From Serratia marcescens (GTDB lineage: Bacteria; Pseudomonadota; Gammaproteobacteria; Enterobacterales; Enterobacteriaceae): a stretch of 64,000 bases of DNA. Numbering within the stretch: position 1 is the stretch's first letter; every line of letters starts with the position of its first letter. The stretch covers positions 3,720,001-3,784,000 of the forward strand of contig NZ_JARVZZ010000001.1 in NCBI RefSeq assembly GCF_029846115.1, written 5' to 3'. Positions 29,796 through 39,055 of the stretch are shown in pieces. The notes beneath the pieces are model-generated. The model was not told the DNA's origin, did no database searches, and saw nothing but the letters and a program-made list of their open reading frames with translations. The translations under genes and the position numbers were made by a program.

Positions 29796-30671
29796 ATGAA
29801 CGAGAAAATTTTCACCCTGCCCGTTTCCGAACAGATTTCGCCTTACATCAGCCAGCGTCAACTCGATGAGCTGGGCGTGGTTGTGGTGTCGCACCCGAAA
29901 GTGCGCGCGGCCGTCGCGCTGCAAGGTGCCCATCTGCTGGCCTGGCAGCCCAGCGGTGAGCAACCGGTGATTTGGCTCAGCAGCAATACCCCCTTCGCCA
30001 AAGGCAAGGCCATCCGCGGCGGCGTGCCAATCTGCTGGCCGTGGTTCGGCCCGGTGGCGCAACCCTCCCACGGTTTTGCCCGCAACCAACCCTGGAGCCT
30101 GACGGCGCACGATGAAGATGACAACGGCGTCATCCTGACCTTTACGCTGAAAGACAATGAGCAGACCCGCAAACTGTGGCCGCACGCCTTCACGCTGATT
30201 GCCCGCTTCAAGCTGGGTGCGGAGTGCGAGATCGAACTGGAATCGCACGGCGATTATCAGGCCACGGCGGCGCTGCACAGCTACTTCCAGGTCGGCGATA
30301 TCGATCGGGTCAGCGTGGCGGGCCTGGGCGAGCCTTATATCGACAAGGTGGCGGGCGGCGCAGAGGCGCGCCAGGCGGGCGAAGTGACCTTCATAGGCCA
30401 AACTGACCGCGTCTATACCCGCCCGGAAGCCTTTAGCCAGATCCGCGATTCGGCGCTCGCACGCACCATCGAGGTTCACCACCATCATATGAGCGACGTC
30501 ATCGCGTGGAACCCCGGCGTGGAGCTTTCCTGCAGCATGGGGGATATGCCGAACGACGGTTACAAGACCATGGTCTGCATCGAGACTGGGCGCGTCAGCA
30601 AACCGCTGGTCGCCGCCGGCGAGCAACCTGCCCGTTTGGGTGTGACCTTCCGCAGCCGTAAGAAGGCCTGA
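29796..30671 (+). CDS. yeaD: D-hexose-6-phosphate mutarotase YeaD
   Basis: 291-residue aldose-1-epimerase-like protein that interconverts the anomers of glucose-6-phosphate. Conserved GGVPICWPWFGP and HGFARNQPW, catalytic-His context LHSYFQVGDI, and the carboxylate segment MVCIETGRV. The chosen ATG at 29796 gives MNEKIFTLPV and the usual length (294 in E. coli). Next to gapA as in E. coli, but with a strong terminator between them. Confidence 0.94.
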   Translation: MNEKIFTLPVSEQISPYISQRQLDELGVVVVSHPKVRAAVALQGAHLLAWQPSGEQPVIWLSSNTPFAKGKAIRGGVPICWPWFGPVAQPSHGFARNQPWSLTAHDEDDNGVILTFTLKDNEQTRKLWPHAFTLIARFKLGAECEIELESHGDYQATAALHSYFQVGDIDRVSVAGLGEPYIDKVAGGAEARQAGEVTFIGQTDRVYTRPEAFSQIRDSALARTIEVHHHHMSDVIAWNPGVELSCSMGDMPNDGYKTMVCIETGRVSKPLVAAGEQPARLGVTFRSRKKA

Positions 30672-30708
30672 GGAGCCGTGCGCGAAAGCGCACTGCAGAT
30701 GTGCAAAA

Positions 30709-30724
30709 GGGGCGCCAGCGCCCC
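30709..30724. terminator. Bidirectional terminator yeaD/mipA
   Basis: AAAAGGGGCG-CCAG-CGCCCCTTTTT (stem core 30709-30714/30719-30724, extended by A/T pairs) between convergent genes; it can serve both strands. Confidence 0.88.
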
Positions 30725-30765
30725 TTTTTGATGCACGTCACGCACGATAATCGTGCAATGCGTGA

Positions 30766-31530
30766 TTAGAAGGTGTAGCTCACACCCGTCATCAACAAAC
30801 CGGTGTAGGATTTATCCACCATCGGGCTGTCTTTCACTTCATCCGACAACTTCACATAGCGGCCGACGAAGAAGGCGTTCCAGCTTTTGTTGATCTGGTA
30901 ATTGGCGCTCAGCTCAAGATACGGTGCCCAGCTATCACCTGGGGTGTAGCTGTCCAGGCCGCTGCGGCGCGATTCATTGGCGCTGACGCCGTAGTAATAT
31001 TTGTTCTGGTTCTTGCTGTTCCACATCACGCCCACGCCCGGGACCAGCGTCAGCGCGTCCAGATCAAACTTGTACAGATAAGCCACATCGCCCACCAGCC
31101 CGTTGCTGTTGTTCAGCGTGTCGCCGGTGAAAGTGGTACGGATAGTGCCCCACTGGGCGTTGTGCGAATAGGCCAGGCCGGCCATCAGCGTGCCGCGACG
31201 CTTGTCGAGGCGCTTCATGCGGTCGTCGTCGCTGTCGCCCGGACGGTAGCCCCATGGCGTGTAGTAACCCATGATGCTCAGCTGGTTTTCTTGATCTTTC
31301 CACAGGTAGTAACCGGCGGTCAGAGTACGGAAGTAGAAGTCGTCACCTTCATAGTCGATGACGGGCACCGGATAAACGCGGTCCTGATAACCGCGATACG
31401 CGTCCGGGCTAACCAGCGCGGCAGCGCCAAGTGACCAGGTTCCCGCCTGAGCACTTTGCGCACAAACCATTGCGGAAGCGATAATTGCTAGCGTTTTGAG
31501 TTTTGAAATCTTCACTGGTTCTTTTTCCAT
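30766..31530 (-). CDS. mipA: MipA/OmpV-family outer-membrane protein
   Basis: 254-residue beta-barrel precursor. N-terminal signal peptide (KTLAIIASAMVCAQSAQA), C-terminal phenylalanine (GVSYTF) as usual for barrels, and family segments VYPVPVIDYEGDDFYFR and YYYGVSANESRRSGL, close to E. coli MipA (YeaF), a scaffolding protein for MltA and PBP1b. The start is uncertain: ATG 31530 has no Shine-Dalgarno sequence, and a GTG five codons in is possible. Convergent with yeaD and divergent from yeaG. Confidence 0.9.
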   Translation of the reverse strand: MEKEPVKISKLKTLAIIASAMVCAQSAQAGTWSLGAAALVSPDAYRGYQDRVYPVPVIDYEGDDFYFRTLTAGYYLWKDQENQLSIMGYYTPWGYRPGDSDDDRMKRLDKRRGTLMAGLAYSHNAQWGTIRTTFTGDTLNNSNGLVGDVAYLYKFDLDALTLVPGVGVMWNSKNQNKYYYGVSANESRRSGLDSYTPGDSWAPYLELSANYQINKSWNAFFVGRYVKLSDEVKDSPMVDKSYTGLLMTGVSYTF

Positions 31531-31956
31531 AAATTACAGGGTTAATAGCCGCAATAGTTTATGTGAAAATTTAGTTGCGCGCCTAATCTTTACAATAGAA
31601 AACGACCAAGATCGAATAACTTATAGCGGAATTATGAATTAATCATGGCGGAACGATGACGTTTCATCCCGCAGGCCGCGCCCGACAAGGCATTTGGCTT
31701 ACACAGTAATAACTGAGTCATTGATATGACTTAAAAAAAGCTTTTTCTGCGGCAGGAAATTTTCCGGCAAGCAAACTAAGCTTAAATCAGAAGGCGAATT
31801 TATCCTGGGCCCAGTGGCATACAGCGCAACTCGCGATAATAAGCGCACCAAGTTGGCATACGGGTTGCTGTACTCAGGCGTATTCTCATCTTCCGGGGGC
31901 CAGAACACTATCACACGCTCTCTTTAACCTGTGCTAATAACGAAAGGACGGGCATC
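31531..31956. other. mipA-yeaG intergenic region
   Basis: About 425 bases containing the sigma-54 promoter of yeaGH (listed). The left part is AT-rich. A 71-codon minus-strand frame at 31699-31914 has no ribosome-binding site or similarity and is not called. Confidence 0.6.
31853..31869 (+). promoter_or_regulatory. Sigma-54 promoter of yeaGH
   Basis: TTGGCATACGGGTTGCT matches the sigma-54 consensus TGGCAC-N5-TTGC at all positions but one (T for C), with GG and GC ten bases apart. Transcription would start near 31880, about 75 bases before yeaG. E. coli yeaGH is known to be induced by nitrogen starvation through NtrC and sigma-54. Confidence 0.75.
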
Positions 31957-33891
31957 ATGAACATATTTGACCACTATCGCCAGCGCTACGAAGCTGCCAA
32001 GGACGAAGAGTTCACACTGCAGGAATTTCTTACCATTTGCCGGCAAGATCGCAGTGCCTATGCCAACGCGGCCGAACGTCTGCTGATGGCTATCGGTGAA
32101 CCTGTGATGGTCGACACTGCGCTAGAGTCACGCCTGTCGCGCCTGTTCTCAAACCGCGTGATCGCACGCTATCCGGCCTTCGAAGAATTCTACGGCATGG
32201 AAGAGGCCATCGAACAGATCGTCTCTTACCTGAAACACGCCGCGCAGGGCCTGGAAGAGAAGAAACAGATCTTGTACCTGCTGGGCCCGGTGGGCGGCGG
32301 TAAATCCTCGCTGGCGGAACGTCTCAAGGCGTTGATGCAGCGCGTGCCCATCTACACCCTCAGCGCCAACGGCGAACGCAGCCCGGTCAACGATCATCCG
32401 CTGTGCCTGTTCAACCCGCAGGAAGATGCCTCGATCCTGGAGAAAGAGTTCAACATCCCGAGTCGCTATCTCGGCACCATCATGTCGCCGTGGGCGGCGA
32501 AGCGCCTGCATGAGTTCGGCGGCGACATCACCAAGTTTAAAGTCGTGAAAGTGCGCCCTTCCATCCTGGAGCAGATCGCCATCGCCAAAACCGAACCAGG
32601 CGATGAGAACAACCAGGACATCTCGGCGCTGGTCGGTAAAGTGGATATCCGCAAACTGGAAAACCACGCGCAGAACGATCCGGACGCCTACGGCTACTCC
32701 GGCGCCCTGTGCCGCGCCAACCAGGGGATTATGGAGTTCGTCGAGATGTTCAAAGCGCCGATCAAGGTGCTGCATCCGCTGCTGACCGCGACCCAGGAAG
32801 GCAACTACAACGGCACCGAAGGCATCTCCGCCCTGCCGTTCAGCGGCATTATTCTGGCGCACTCCAACGAATCCGAGTGGGTGACCTTCCGTAACAACAA
32901 GAACAACGAAGCGTTCCTCGACCGCGTGTACATCGTCAAGGTGCCTTACTGCCTGCGCGTATCAGAAGAGATCAAGATTTACGACAAGCTGCTGGATCAC
33001 AGCGAACTGACCCATGCGCCCTGCGCGCCGGGCACCCTTGAAACGCTGGCGCGGTTTAGCGTGCTGTCGCGGTTGAAAGAGCCGGAAAACTCGAGCATTT
33101 ACTCGAAAATGCGCGTGTATGACGGCGAAAGCCTTAAGGATACCGATCCGAAAGCCAAGTCCTATCAGGAGTACCGCGACTACGCCGGGGTTGACGAAGG
33201 CATGAACGGCCTCTCCACCCGTTTCGCCTTTAAAATCCTCTCGCGGGTATTCAACTTCGATCACGCCGAGGTGGCGGCCAACCCGGTACACCTGTTCTAT
33301 GTGCTGGAGCAGCAGATCGAACGCGAACAGTTCCCGCAGGATTTGGCTGAGAAATACCTGGAACACCTGAAAGGCTATCTGATCCCGAAATACGCCGAGT
33401 TTATCGGCAAAGAGATCCAGACCGCCTATCTGGAATCCTACTCGGAATACGGACAGAACATTTTTGACCGTTACGTGACCTACGCGGACTTCTGGATCCA
33501 GGATCAGGAATATCGCGATCCCGACACCGGTCAGTTGTTCGACCGCGAGTCTTTGAACGCCGAACTGGAGAAAATTGAAAAACCGGCCGGTATCAGCAAC
33601 CCGAAAGATTTCCGTAACGAAATCGTGAACTTCGTGCTGCGTGCCCGCGCCAACAACAACGGCCGCAATCCGAACTGGACCAGCTACGAGAAGCTGCGTA
33701 CCGTGATCGAGAAGAAAATGTTCTCCAATACCGAAGAGCTGTTGCCGGTCATCTCGTTTAACGCCAAAACGTCGACGGACGAGCAGAAAAAACACGACGA
33801 TTTCGTCGACCGCATGATGGAGAAAGGCTATACCCGCAAGCAGGTGCGCCTGCTGTGTGAATGGTATCTGCGGGTAAGAAAATCCTCATAA
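31957..33891 (+). CDS. yeaG: PrkA-family serine protein kinase YeaG
   Basis: 644-residue AAA+-like PrkA family protein. A Walker A motif GPVGGGKSS at about 110-118 within the N-terminal AAA domain; the C-terminal PrkA domain includes EFIGKEIQTAYLESYSEYGQNIFDRYVTYADFW. E. coli YeaG is a kinase involved in nitrogen-starvation and stress adaptation. Expressed with yeaH (132-base gap, same direction). Length matches E. coli (644). Confidence 0.97.
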   Translation: MNIFDHYRQRYEAAKDEEFTLQEFLTICRQDRSAYANAAERLLMAIGEPVMVDTALESRLSRLFSNRVIARYPAFEEFYGMEEAIEQIVSYLKHAAQGLEEKKQILYLLGPVGGGKSSLAERLKALMQRVPIYTLSANGERSPVNDHPLCLFNPQEDASILEKEFNIPSRYLGTIMSPWAAKRLHEFGGDITKFKVVKVRPSILEQIAIAKTEPGDENNQDISALVGKVDIRKLENHAQNDPDAYGYSGALCRANQGIMEFVEMFKAPIKVLHPLLTATQEGNYNGTEGISALPFSGIILAHSNESEWVTFRNNKNNEAFLDRVYIVKVPYCLRVSEEIKIYDKLLDHSELTHAPCAPGTLETLARFSVLSRLKEPENSSIYSKMRVYDGESLKDTDPKAKSYQEYRDYAGVDEGMNGLSTRFAFKILSRVFNFDHAEVAANPVHLFYVLEQQIEREQFPQDLAEKYLEHLKGYLIPKYAEFIGKEIQTAYLESYSEYGQNIFDRYVTYADFWIQDQEYRDPDTGQLFDRESLNAELEKIEKPAGISNPKDFRNEIVNFVLRARANNNGRNPNWTSYEKLRTVIEKKMFSNTEELLPVISFNAKTSTDEQKKHDDFVDRMMEKGYTRKQVRLLCEWYLRVRKSS

Positions 33892-34023
33892 CGCCTCAGG
33901 TAAGCGGCATTATCAGGGCCATGTCCACAGTCATGGACGTTGCAGCGAAGCCCACGGAGGGGCTGGCTTATTGCGCTGCCGCGGCCGGGACATGAAGAGT
34001 TGGCAACGTCGTTTGGGGGAAGT

Positions 34024-35292
34024 ATGGCCTATTTCATTGACCGACGGCTGAACGGCAAAAACAAGAGCATGGTGAACCGCCAGCGCTTCTTGCGCCGTTA
34101 TAAGTCGCAAATCAAACAGTCGATTGCCGAAGCCATTAACAAGCGTTCGGTCACCGACGTGGACAGCGGGGAGTCGGTCTCCATCCCCACTGACGATATC
34201 AACGAACCGATGTTTCATCAGGGGCGCGGCGGCACTCGCCATCGCGTTCACCCAGGCAATGACCACTTCGTGCAGAACGATCGCGTTGAGCGGCCTCAGG
34301 GCGGCGCAGGCGGTGGAGGTGGCCAGGGCAACGCCAGCCAGGACGGTGAAGGCCAGGATGAATTCGTCTTCCAGATCTCCAAAGACGAATACCTCGATCT
34401 GTTGTTCGAGGATCTCGCCCTGCCCAACCTGAAAAAGAACCAATACAAGCAGTTGACCGAGTTCAAAACCCACCGCGCCGGCTATACCGCCAACGGCGTG
34501 CCGGCCAACATCAGCGTCGTGCGTTCGCTGCAGAATTCGCTGGCGCGGCGTACCGCCATGACCGCCGGTAAAAGACGTGCATTGCACGAGCTGGAAGATG
34601 CGCTGACCCAGTTGGAAAACACCGAACCCGTGCAATTGCTGGAAGAGGAGCGGCTGCGCAAGGAAATTGCCGAACTGCGCAAAAAAATCGAAAGCGTACC
34701 CTTTATCGATACCTTCGACCTGCGCTACAAAAACTATGAGCGCCGGCCGGAGCCCTCCAGCCAGGCGGTGATGTTCTGCCTGATGGACGTGTCCGGCTCG
34801 ATGGACCAGGCGACCAAAGACATGGCCAAGCGTTTTTACATTCTGCTCTATTTGTTCCTGAGCCGAACCTACAAAAACGTTGAGGTAGTCTATATTCGCC
34901 ATCACACCCAAGCGAAAGAGGTGGACGAACAGGAGTTCTTCTATTCGCAGGAAACCGGCGGCACCATCGTCTCCAGCGCGCTGAAGTTAATGAATGACGT
35001 GGTCGAAGAGCGTTATGACCCGGCGCAATGGAATATCTACGCCGCGCAAGCGTCGGACGGCGACAACTGGGCCGACGATTCACCGCTGTGTCATGAGCTG
35101 TTGGCGAAGAAGATCTTACCGATGGTACGTTATTACAGCTACATAGAAATCACTCGCCGCGCTCACCAAACGCTGTGGCGTGAATACGAGGATCTGCAGG
35201 CGAAATTCGACAACTTCGCCATGCAGCATATCCGCGAACCGGACGATATCTATCCGGTATTCCGCGAACTGTTCCGCAAGCAGACCGTGTGA
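34024..35292 (+). CDS. yeaH: DUF444 von Willebrand-type protein YeaH
   Basis: 422 residues. The N-terminus is charged; a Gly-rich linker ([16 protein letters not shown]) sits near residues 97-115, and a C-terminal VWA-like domain contains the MIDAS motif DVSGSM. Start ATG 34024 follows GGGGGAA; 28 upstream in-frame codons are rejected as the ribosome-binding site lies inside. YeaH is genomically and functionally tied to YeaG and SpoVR (ycgB, at 45.5 kb here). Confidence 0.95.
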   Translation: MAYFIDRRLNGKNKSMVNRQRFLRRYKSQIKQSIAEAINKRSVTDVDSGESVSIPTDDINEPMFHQGRGGTRHRVHPGNDHFVQNDRVERPQGGAGGGGGQGNASQDGEGQDEFVFQISKDEYLDLLFEDLALPNLKKNQYKQLTEFKTHRAGYTANGVPANISVVRSLQNSLARRTAMTAGKRRALHELEDALTQLENTEPVQLLEEERLRKEIAELRKKIESVPFIDTFDLRYKNYERRPEPSSQAVMFCLMDVSGSMDQATKDMAKRFYILLYLFLSRTYKNVEVVYIRHHTQAKEVDEQEFFYSQETGGTIVSSALKLMNDVVEERYDPAQWNIYAAQASDGDNWADDSPLCHELLAKKILPMVRYYSYIEITRRAHQTLWREYEDLQAKFDNFAMQHIREPDDIYPVFRELFRKQTV

Positions 35293-35316
35293 ATAACATC
35301 GCGTAAATGTCACCAC

Positions 35317-35341
35317 AGCCGGAAAACGCCGTTTTCCGGCT
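35317..35341 (+). terminator. Rho-independent terminator of yeaGH
   Basis: Eleven-base perfect stem AGCCGGAAAAC (35317-35327), loop GCC, GTTTTCCGGCT (35331-35341), then GTTTCTTTTTC. Confidence 0.9.
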
Positions 35342-35629
35342 GTTTCTTTTTCGCATTATATATTTACATCACGTATGTTTGATTTTTAAACAATAGCAAC
35401 ACAAATAATAAGTCAGATTCCCCAGAACGGTCCTCTCTATTATTTGTTCTTCTGAGGTTATTCCTAAACATTCGCCGCTACGCCCACACGGCTTGATAGG
35501 AATATTCCCATTCAGTTATCGTTACTCCATCGCTTAAGTCTCTTCCTAAGCGAAATTTGCCTCACTTTATTTTTCTATGGCTTCTCAGCCCGCTGCGGCG
35601 GGCATTTACCTGTCAGCAGGTTAGACATC
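35342..35629. other. AT-rich region before the YmgB-like gene
   Basis: About 290 bases, much lower in GC than the flanks, probably the regulated promoter and leader of the next small gene. A short palindrome AGCCCGCTGCGGCGGGC lies at 35587-35603, upstream of the start. No other gene seen. Confidence 0.4.
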
Positions 35630-35860
35630 ATGATCGACTACACCCTCTATGGCCTCAACAAGCACGATGTTGATGAATACCATAAGCAAATATGCTGCCT
35701 GCTCGGCAAAAACGTGCTGCTGGTACTGACCGCCAACAAGCCGATAACCAAACAGAACCTGCTCGCCAGCCTTATCCAGGAGATAGAAAAACAGCCCGAC
35801 GATTATTTTCAGCGGTTGCATCGTGCGGCAATAGAAATGATCGGCGTTAACGGGCGCTAA
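35630..35860 (+). CDS. YmgB/AriR-like small regulator
   Basis: 76 residues, all-alpha by appearance (LLGKNVLLVLTANKPITKQNLLASLIQEIEKQPDD). Spacing and pattern resemble the YmgB/AriR biofilm and acid-resistance family (E. coli AriR: LGQAVTNLML...NIILSLIHSLE). Preceded by an AT-rich 290-base leader. Enterobacteria often have several such genes, controlled by stress regulators. The function is inferred from similarity by eye only. Confidence 0.6.
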   Translation: MIDYTLYGLNKHDVDEYHKQICCLLGKNVLLVLTANKPITKQNLLASLIQEIEKQPDDYFQRLHRAAIEMIGVNGR

Positions 35861-36071
35861 GGCGATATGCGTAAGGCAGACTATTGCCGCCCTTATTGCT
35901 GCCCTCGTGGTGTTAATGATGCTGTTAATCATTAATATCGATAGCGATATCAGCGCTTATCCCTAATGCGCTCCTATTATGCCGGCTCTTTAGTCCGCCG
36001 TAATAGGCAGCGAAGGGATAATCTGTCGCAGAATGCCCCCCTTTAGTCCGGCAAACCTTCCTGCCCCTGCT

Positions 36072-36761
36072 TTATTTCAAACCGGCCGCTTCGTCAATCA
36101 AACCCGCCACCTCATCGGCATGGGAAACCAGCGAGGCATGGCTGGCATTCAGCACCATGATTTTCTTGGCCTGCAGCCGCTGCGCCATTCGCCGCTGATT
36201 CTCCGGCGCTATCATGCGATCGTCGCTGGAAAGTTGATACCATGACGGTTTATGTTTCCATGCCGGTTCGCCGATGGTGTTACCGAAGGTATCGGCCTGC
36301 GGGGCCTTCTGCGCCACCGCCATCACCAGCGCCTCGTCGGGGGTAAGATCCTGGCAAAAACTCTCGTGAAACTTGTCGGCTTTGATCCACAGATAGCCGT
36401 CGCTGTCCGGCGCCAGATTCGCGACTGCCGCAGGAGGATGCGCTTGCGTAATGCCGCCGGGGCTTTCGCCGACATCCGGCGCAAAGGCGGCGATGTAGAC
36501 CAGACCGACCACGTTAGGCTGGTTGCCCATTGCCGTGATCACGGCACCACCGTAAGAGTGCCCCACCAACAATACCGGTCCCGCTTGCTGTGCGACCATC
36601 TTGCGCGTGCGCTCAGCATCCTCAGCCAGCGATGTCAACGGCATTTCCACCGCATGAATCGCCGTATATCCCCTGCGCGACAACTCGAGGATGACCTTAC
36701 TCCAGTGCGCCGCGCCGCCCCAGAATCCGTGTACCAGCACGATAGTGGGTTTTGTGCTCAT
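36072..36761 (-). CDS. Alpha/beta-fold hydrolase
   Basis: 229 residues with a complete catalytic triad: Ser in the elbow VGHSYGGAVI, Asp in SSDDRMIAPE and His in NASHASLVSHAD. The oxyanion-hole HGFWGG is near the start (VLVHGFWGG). Similar proteins are annotated as esterases or haloperoxidase-like hydrolases of the EstC/salicylate-esterase type; the substrate is unknown. Start ATG 36761 follows AAGGAG with six-base spacing; the ten upstream codons are dropped. Confidence 0.85.
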   Translation of the reverse strand: MSTKPTIVLVHGFWGGAAHWSKVILELSRRGYTAIHAVEMPLTSLAEDAERTRKMVAQQAGPVLLVGHSYGGAVITAMGNQPNVVGLVYIAAFAPDVGESPGGITQAHPPAAVANLAPDSDGYLWIKADKFHESFCQDLTPDEALVMAVAQKAPQADTFGNTIGEPAWKHKPSWYQLSSDDRMIAPENQRRMAQRLQAKKIMVLNASHASLVSHADEVAGLIDEAAGLK

Positions 36762-37070
36762 TGCCGACTCCTTCACCTCATAGTAAAGCACCGCAGGCAG
36801 ATGAACAGCCCCGATTAAGGAACGTGCCTGGCTGCCTTCGACGCCACGCAGTCCCCATTTTATATAGTCAGCCCCATGGCGTTCAGCAATAGCTACGACG
36901 GGTTAACCGCCCCGATTCTCCGGCGTCGCCACGGCGTTATCGAAGCGGCTTACGCCGTAAGGCCAGAGAAAAAAAGGGATTAAAACTAGGATTTTTACCC
37001 ATACCGATCTAAAATTTCGCGCAAAAACAAAGAGAAGTAAATTTAGCTCACCGGGAAAAGGAATGAAGTT
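36762..37070. other. Intergenic region
   Basis: Some 310 bases between the hydrolase gene and a possible tiny membrane protein. A 156-codon minus-strand frame (36903-37373) crosses it but has no Shine-Dalgarno sequence or recognisable product. Nothing else seen. Confidence 0.4.
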
Positions 37071-37160
37071 GTGAAGGAAATGATCTCCATCGTTTTTATG
37101 GCATGCCTGCTGGCGCTGCTGTTTTCGTGGCTGTTCGTCTACGGTCTTAACATTCATTAA
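37071..37160 (+). CDS. Putative 29-residue single-span membrane protein
   Basis: GTG start, reading MKEMISIVFMACLLALLFSW... and ending VYGLNIH. One strong hydrophobic helix of about 20 residues with a basic N-side. AAAAGGA (37057-37063) gives eight-base spacing; ATG at 37080 is an alternative start. Too short for ordinary gene callers. No homologue recalled; the call rests on RBS plus transmembrane pattern. Confidence 0.4.
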   Translation: MKEMISIVFMACLLALLFSWLFVYGLNIH

Positions 37161-37591
37161 ACCTGCGGCGGCAATAAATACCCCTCCCCGACTGGCAAGC
37201 AGCGCATCGGGACGATGCGCTAAAACCGGCCCCCAAAGCGCCAATGAAAGCGAAATCTGACGCCATCTCGCCTTAACCTTTCCGCCCACAGATACATCAA
37301 TAATATTTACGGATAATAGTCCTATCCCCTTTCTGCATCCCTCGTCGACTTTTTCTGACCTGGCGCAGCCCACCCAAAGAGAGGGCTTGCCCGACGCAAA
37401 ATGTTACCGGTAACTATGTTGTTGATTTCTTTTTGTAATAACCGGAAAGCCGTTAATAACCCTACGTTCTTTATAGAAATAAATTATGCATTCTTATGGA
37501 TAAAGGTATGAATAAACGGCCTTTGGTCATTGATTATCACCCGCCAAGCTCCTAGAATTCGCGCGTAAAAATACAACTGGGATCGGGTTTC
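37161..37591. other. Intergenic region before the GhoT/OrtT-like gene
   Basis: About 430 bases. No GhoS-like antitoxin frame (about 95 codons) is seen on either strand. The 120 bases before 37592 are AT-rich and probably carry the promoter of the toxin-like gene; an A/T-rich stretch with TATAGAAAT lies near 37470. Confidence 0.4.
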
Positions 37592-37768
37592 ATGTCGTCG
37601 CTGTGGGTTGCAACGCAATACTGTTATTTTATTGGTCTGTTAGTTTCAATGGTTTTCACCTACCTGGTTAGCCGGGACACCGTCAAAATTCGCTGTATCA
37701 GCGCACTGACCATCGGGTTAACCTGGCCGCTGAGTCTGCCGGTCGTGTTGCTGTTTTCGCTGTTCTAA
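37592..37768 (+). CDS. GhoT/OrtT-family small membrane toxin, orphan
   Basis: 58 residues, with two membrane helices. The second half reads KIRCISALTIGLTWPLSLPV and ends VVLLFSLF, matching the hallmark of E. coli GhoT and OrtT (x-ISAFLVGxTWPMSxPVALLFSLF) nearly position for position, and the length (57 in both) agrees. GhoT is a membrane-damaging toxin controlled by the RNase antitoxin GhoS, whereas OrtT is an orphan induced by tetrahydrofolate/amino-acid stress. No ghoS-like gene is adjacent, so OrtT-like control is more likely. A GGATCGGG element precedes ATG. Missed by tools with a 60-residue limit. Confidence 0.85.
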   Translation: MSSLWVATQYCYFIGLLVSMVFTYLVSRDTVKIRCISALTIGLTWPLSLPVVLLFSLF

Positions 37769-37870
37769 TCCCCCCAACAGACCTCGCGGCGGGCTTGGGT
37801 TTTTAAACAGTCATGCTAATGAAAAGAGACTGACCACCGACGTCAGGGTTTTTGGCGTGGGATAAAAAAA

Positions 37871-37887
37871 GCCAGCGCAAGGCTGGC
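37871..37887 (-). terminator. Minus-strand rho-independent terminator
   Basis: GCCAGC-GCAAG-GCTGGC, with seven A at 37864-37870, i.e. a T-run on the minus strand. It would end transcripts coming from the 38.0-38.3 kb gene. Confidence 0.75.
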
Positions 37888-38042
37888 ATGAAAATTGGAA
37901 GCAATGTGAGCAATGTCGTACCGGATCGGGGGGCACAGAAGGAGACAACCCTTTTCCCCTCACCGGTGCCGCGAATGATAATACGTCTCATTATTGAATG
38001 TAAAGTCATTTCCCTACGCAACTTCTCTCCTTTGGGAAAATA

Positions 38043-38336
38043 TCAGCCGCGCGGCGCTCGCCAGCGCTGATACCCTCTCCCCGCTCCCCACACCAGCAGC
38101 CAGAGCAAAACATTCAACCCCAACCATAGCATCAGCAAATAAAAGAAAGTCTGATAACCGGGTATGCCCCGATCGGCCAAAAACGGGTTAAAGTGAAAAA
38201 ATTTAACGATAGCGAACGGATTAAGATTGAAACGGTTGAACACGGCCGTCGTCAGTAACGGTGGCAACAGCGTGTAAAATGCCAGGCTGAACAGCAGCAG
38301 AATTTTTGTGCCTGAAGAGTTTTTATAATCTTTCAT
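38043..38336 (-). CDS. Small membrane protein, unknown
   Basis: 97 residues: a short charged N-terminus, a hydrophobic segment (KILLLFSLAFYTLLPPLLTTAVF), a loop rich in Phe/Asn, a second long hydrophobic stretch (FFYLLMLWLGLNVLLWLLVWG) and a basic tail (GYQRWRAPRG). Probably two to three membrane helices, inside-positive at the C-terminus. The ATG lacks a clear Shine-Dalgarno sequence. The downstream minus-strand terminator supports transcription in this direction. Not recognised. Confidence 0.6.
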   Translation of the reverse strand: MKDYKNSSGTKILLLFSLAFYTLLPPLLTTAVFNRFNLNPFAIVKFFHFNPFLADRGIPGYQTFFYLLMLWLGLNVLLWLLVWGAGRGYQRWRAPRG

Positions 38337-38561
38337 ATCAATACATTACGTTTTTCATTATGGTGCAGAAACCGCCAGGCGCTCGCACGCCAATCGACCC
38401 CGCGAGCGCAAAAGAGTTCCAGGCTAACGCGGAAATAAAGCCGATCCTGCGTTTAATTGTCATTTAGCGCGCGGGTGATATATACCCTGTGGATTTTAAA
38501 TTACGATGTCGCCGCGCCGTCTTCAACCACAGCGTTTGCATGGCATCATCAGGAGGCATTA

Positions 38562-39044
38562 ATGAAACCGGACGCACTCTCCCTGCCGCCGAACCCGAAA
38601 AAGCTCAAAATCATCTACGGCTGGTATATTTATGTGATCTATATCCTGCTGGTTTTCAACATTTACATGGCGGTCTACAACGTCTGCGTACGGCATCCGA
38701 TCGAGGCTCCGCTACTGTCGCTGTTTCACAGCCTGTTCCTCGCGCTGATGCTGCAACAGGTGCTCAAGAAGAACGTCGTTTTCGCCTGGATCTTGCTGAG
38801 CTATTTTATTCTGATGCGCCTGTATTACGCCAATGTGCTGCATGTCGAGTTCACGCTGGTGAGCCGCGGCCTGGTGCTGCTGATACTGACGCTGCTGCTT
38901 ACCGGCGCCGTGGCCGTCGGGCAACTGGCCACGCCGCCGCAGCGGCATGACTGGCTGGCGCGGCTGGGCTGGCGGCAATGGGGGGCGCTCACGGCGCTGG
39001 CGGCCATCCTGACGCCGCTGATTACCACCGACTATCTGGGATAA
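38562..39044 (+). CDS. Four- to five-helix membrane protein, unknown
   Basis: 160 residues. After a soluble N-terminus (MKPDALSLPPNPKKLKIIYG) come hydrophobic helices at about 20-42, 50-70, 72-92 and 98-118, and a last one near 140-158. Start ATG 38562 follows a strong AGGAGG; the frame is open 35 codons further up but without a ribosome-binding site. No family recognised. Located in the accessory stretch between the toxin-like gene and a 3'-5' exonuclease. Confidence 0.75.
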   Translation: MKPDALSLPPNPKKLKIIYGWYIYVIYILLVFNIYMAVYNVCVRHPIEAPLLSLFHSLFLALMLQQVLKKNVVFAWILLSYFILMRLYYANVLHVEFTLVSRGLVLLILTLLLTGAVAVGQLATPPQRHDWLARLGWRQWGALTALAAILTPLITTDYLG

Positions 39045-39055
39045 ACAGAGGGCTA

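Noticed and set aside
31699..31914. 71-codon minus-strand frame upstream of yeaG
   Set aside because: Runs through the sigma-54 promoter, lacks a ribosome-binding site and product similarity.
36903..37373. 156-codon minus-strand frame
   Set aside because: No Shine-Dalgarno sequence, no similarity, and it overlaps the better small-protein frame on the + strand.
37803..38021. Opposing 72-codon frames near 37.8-38.1 kb
   Set aside because: Cross a minus-strand terminator and have no initiation signals.
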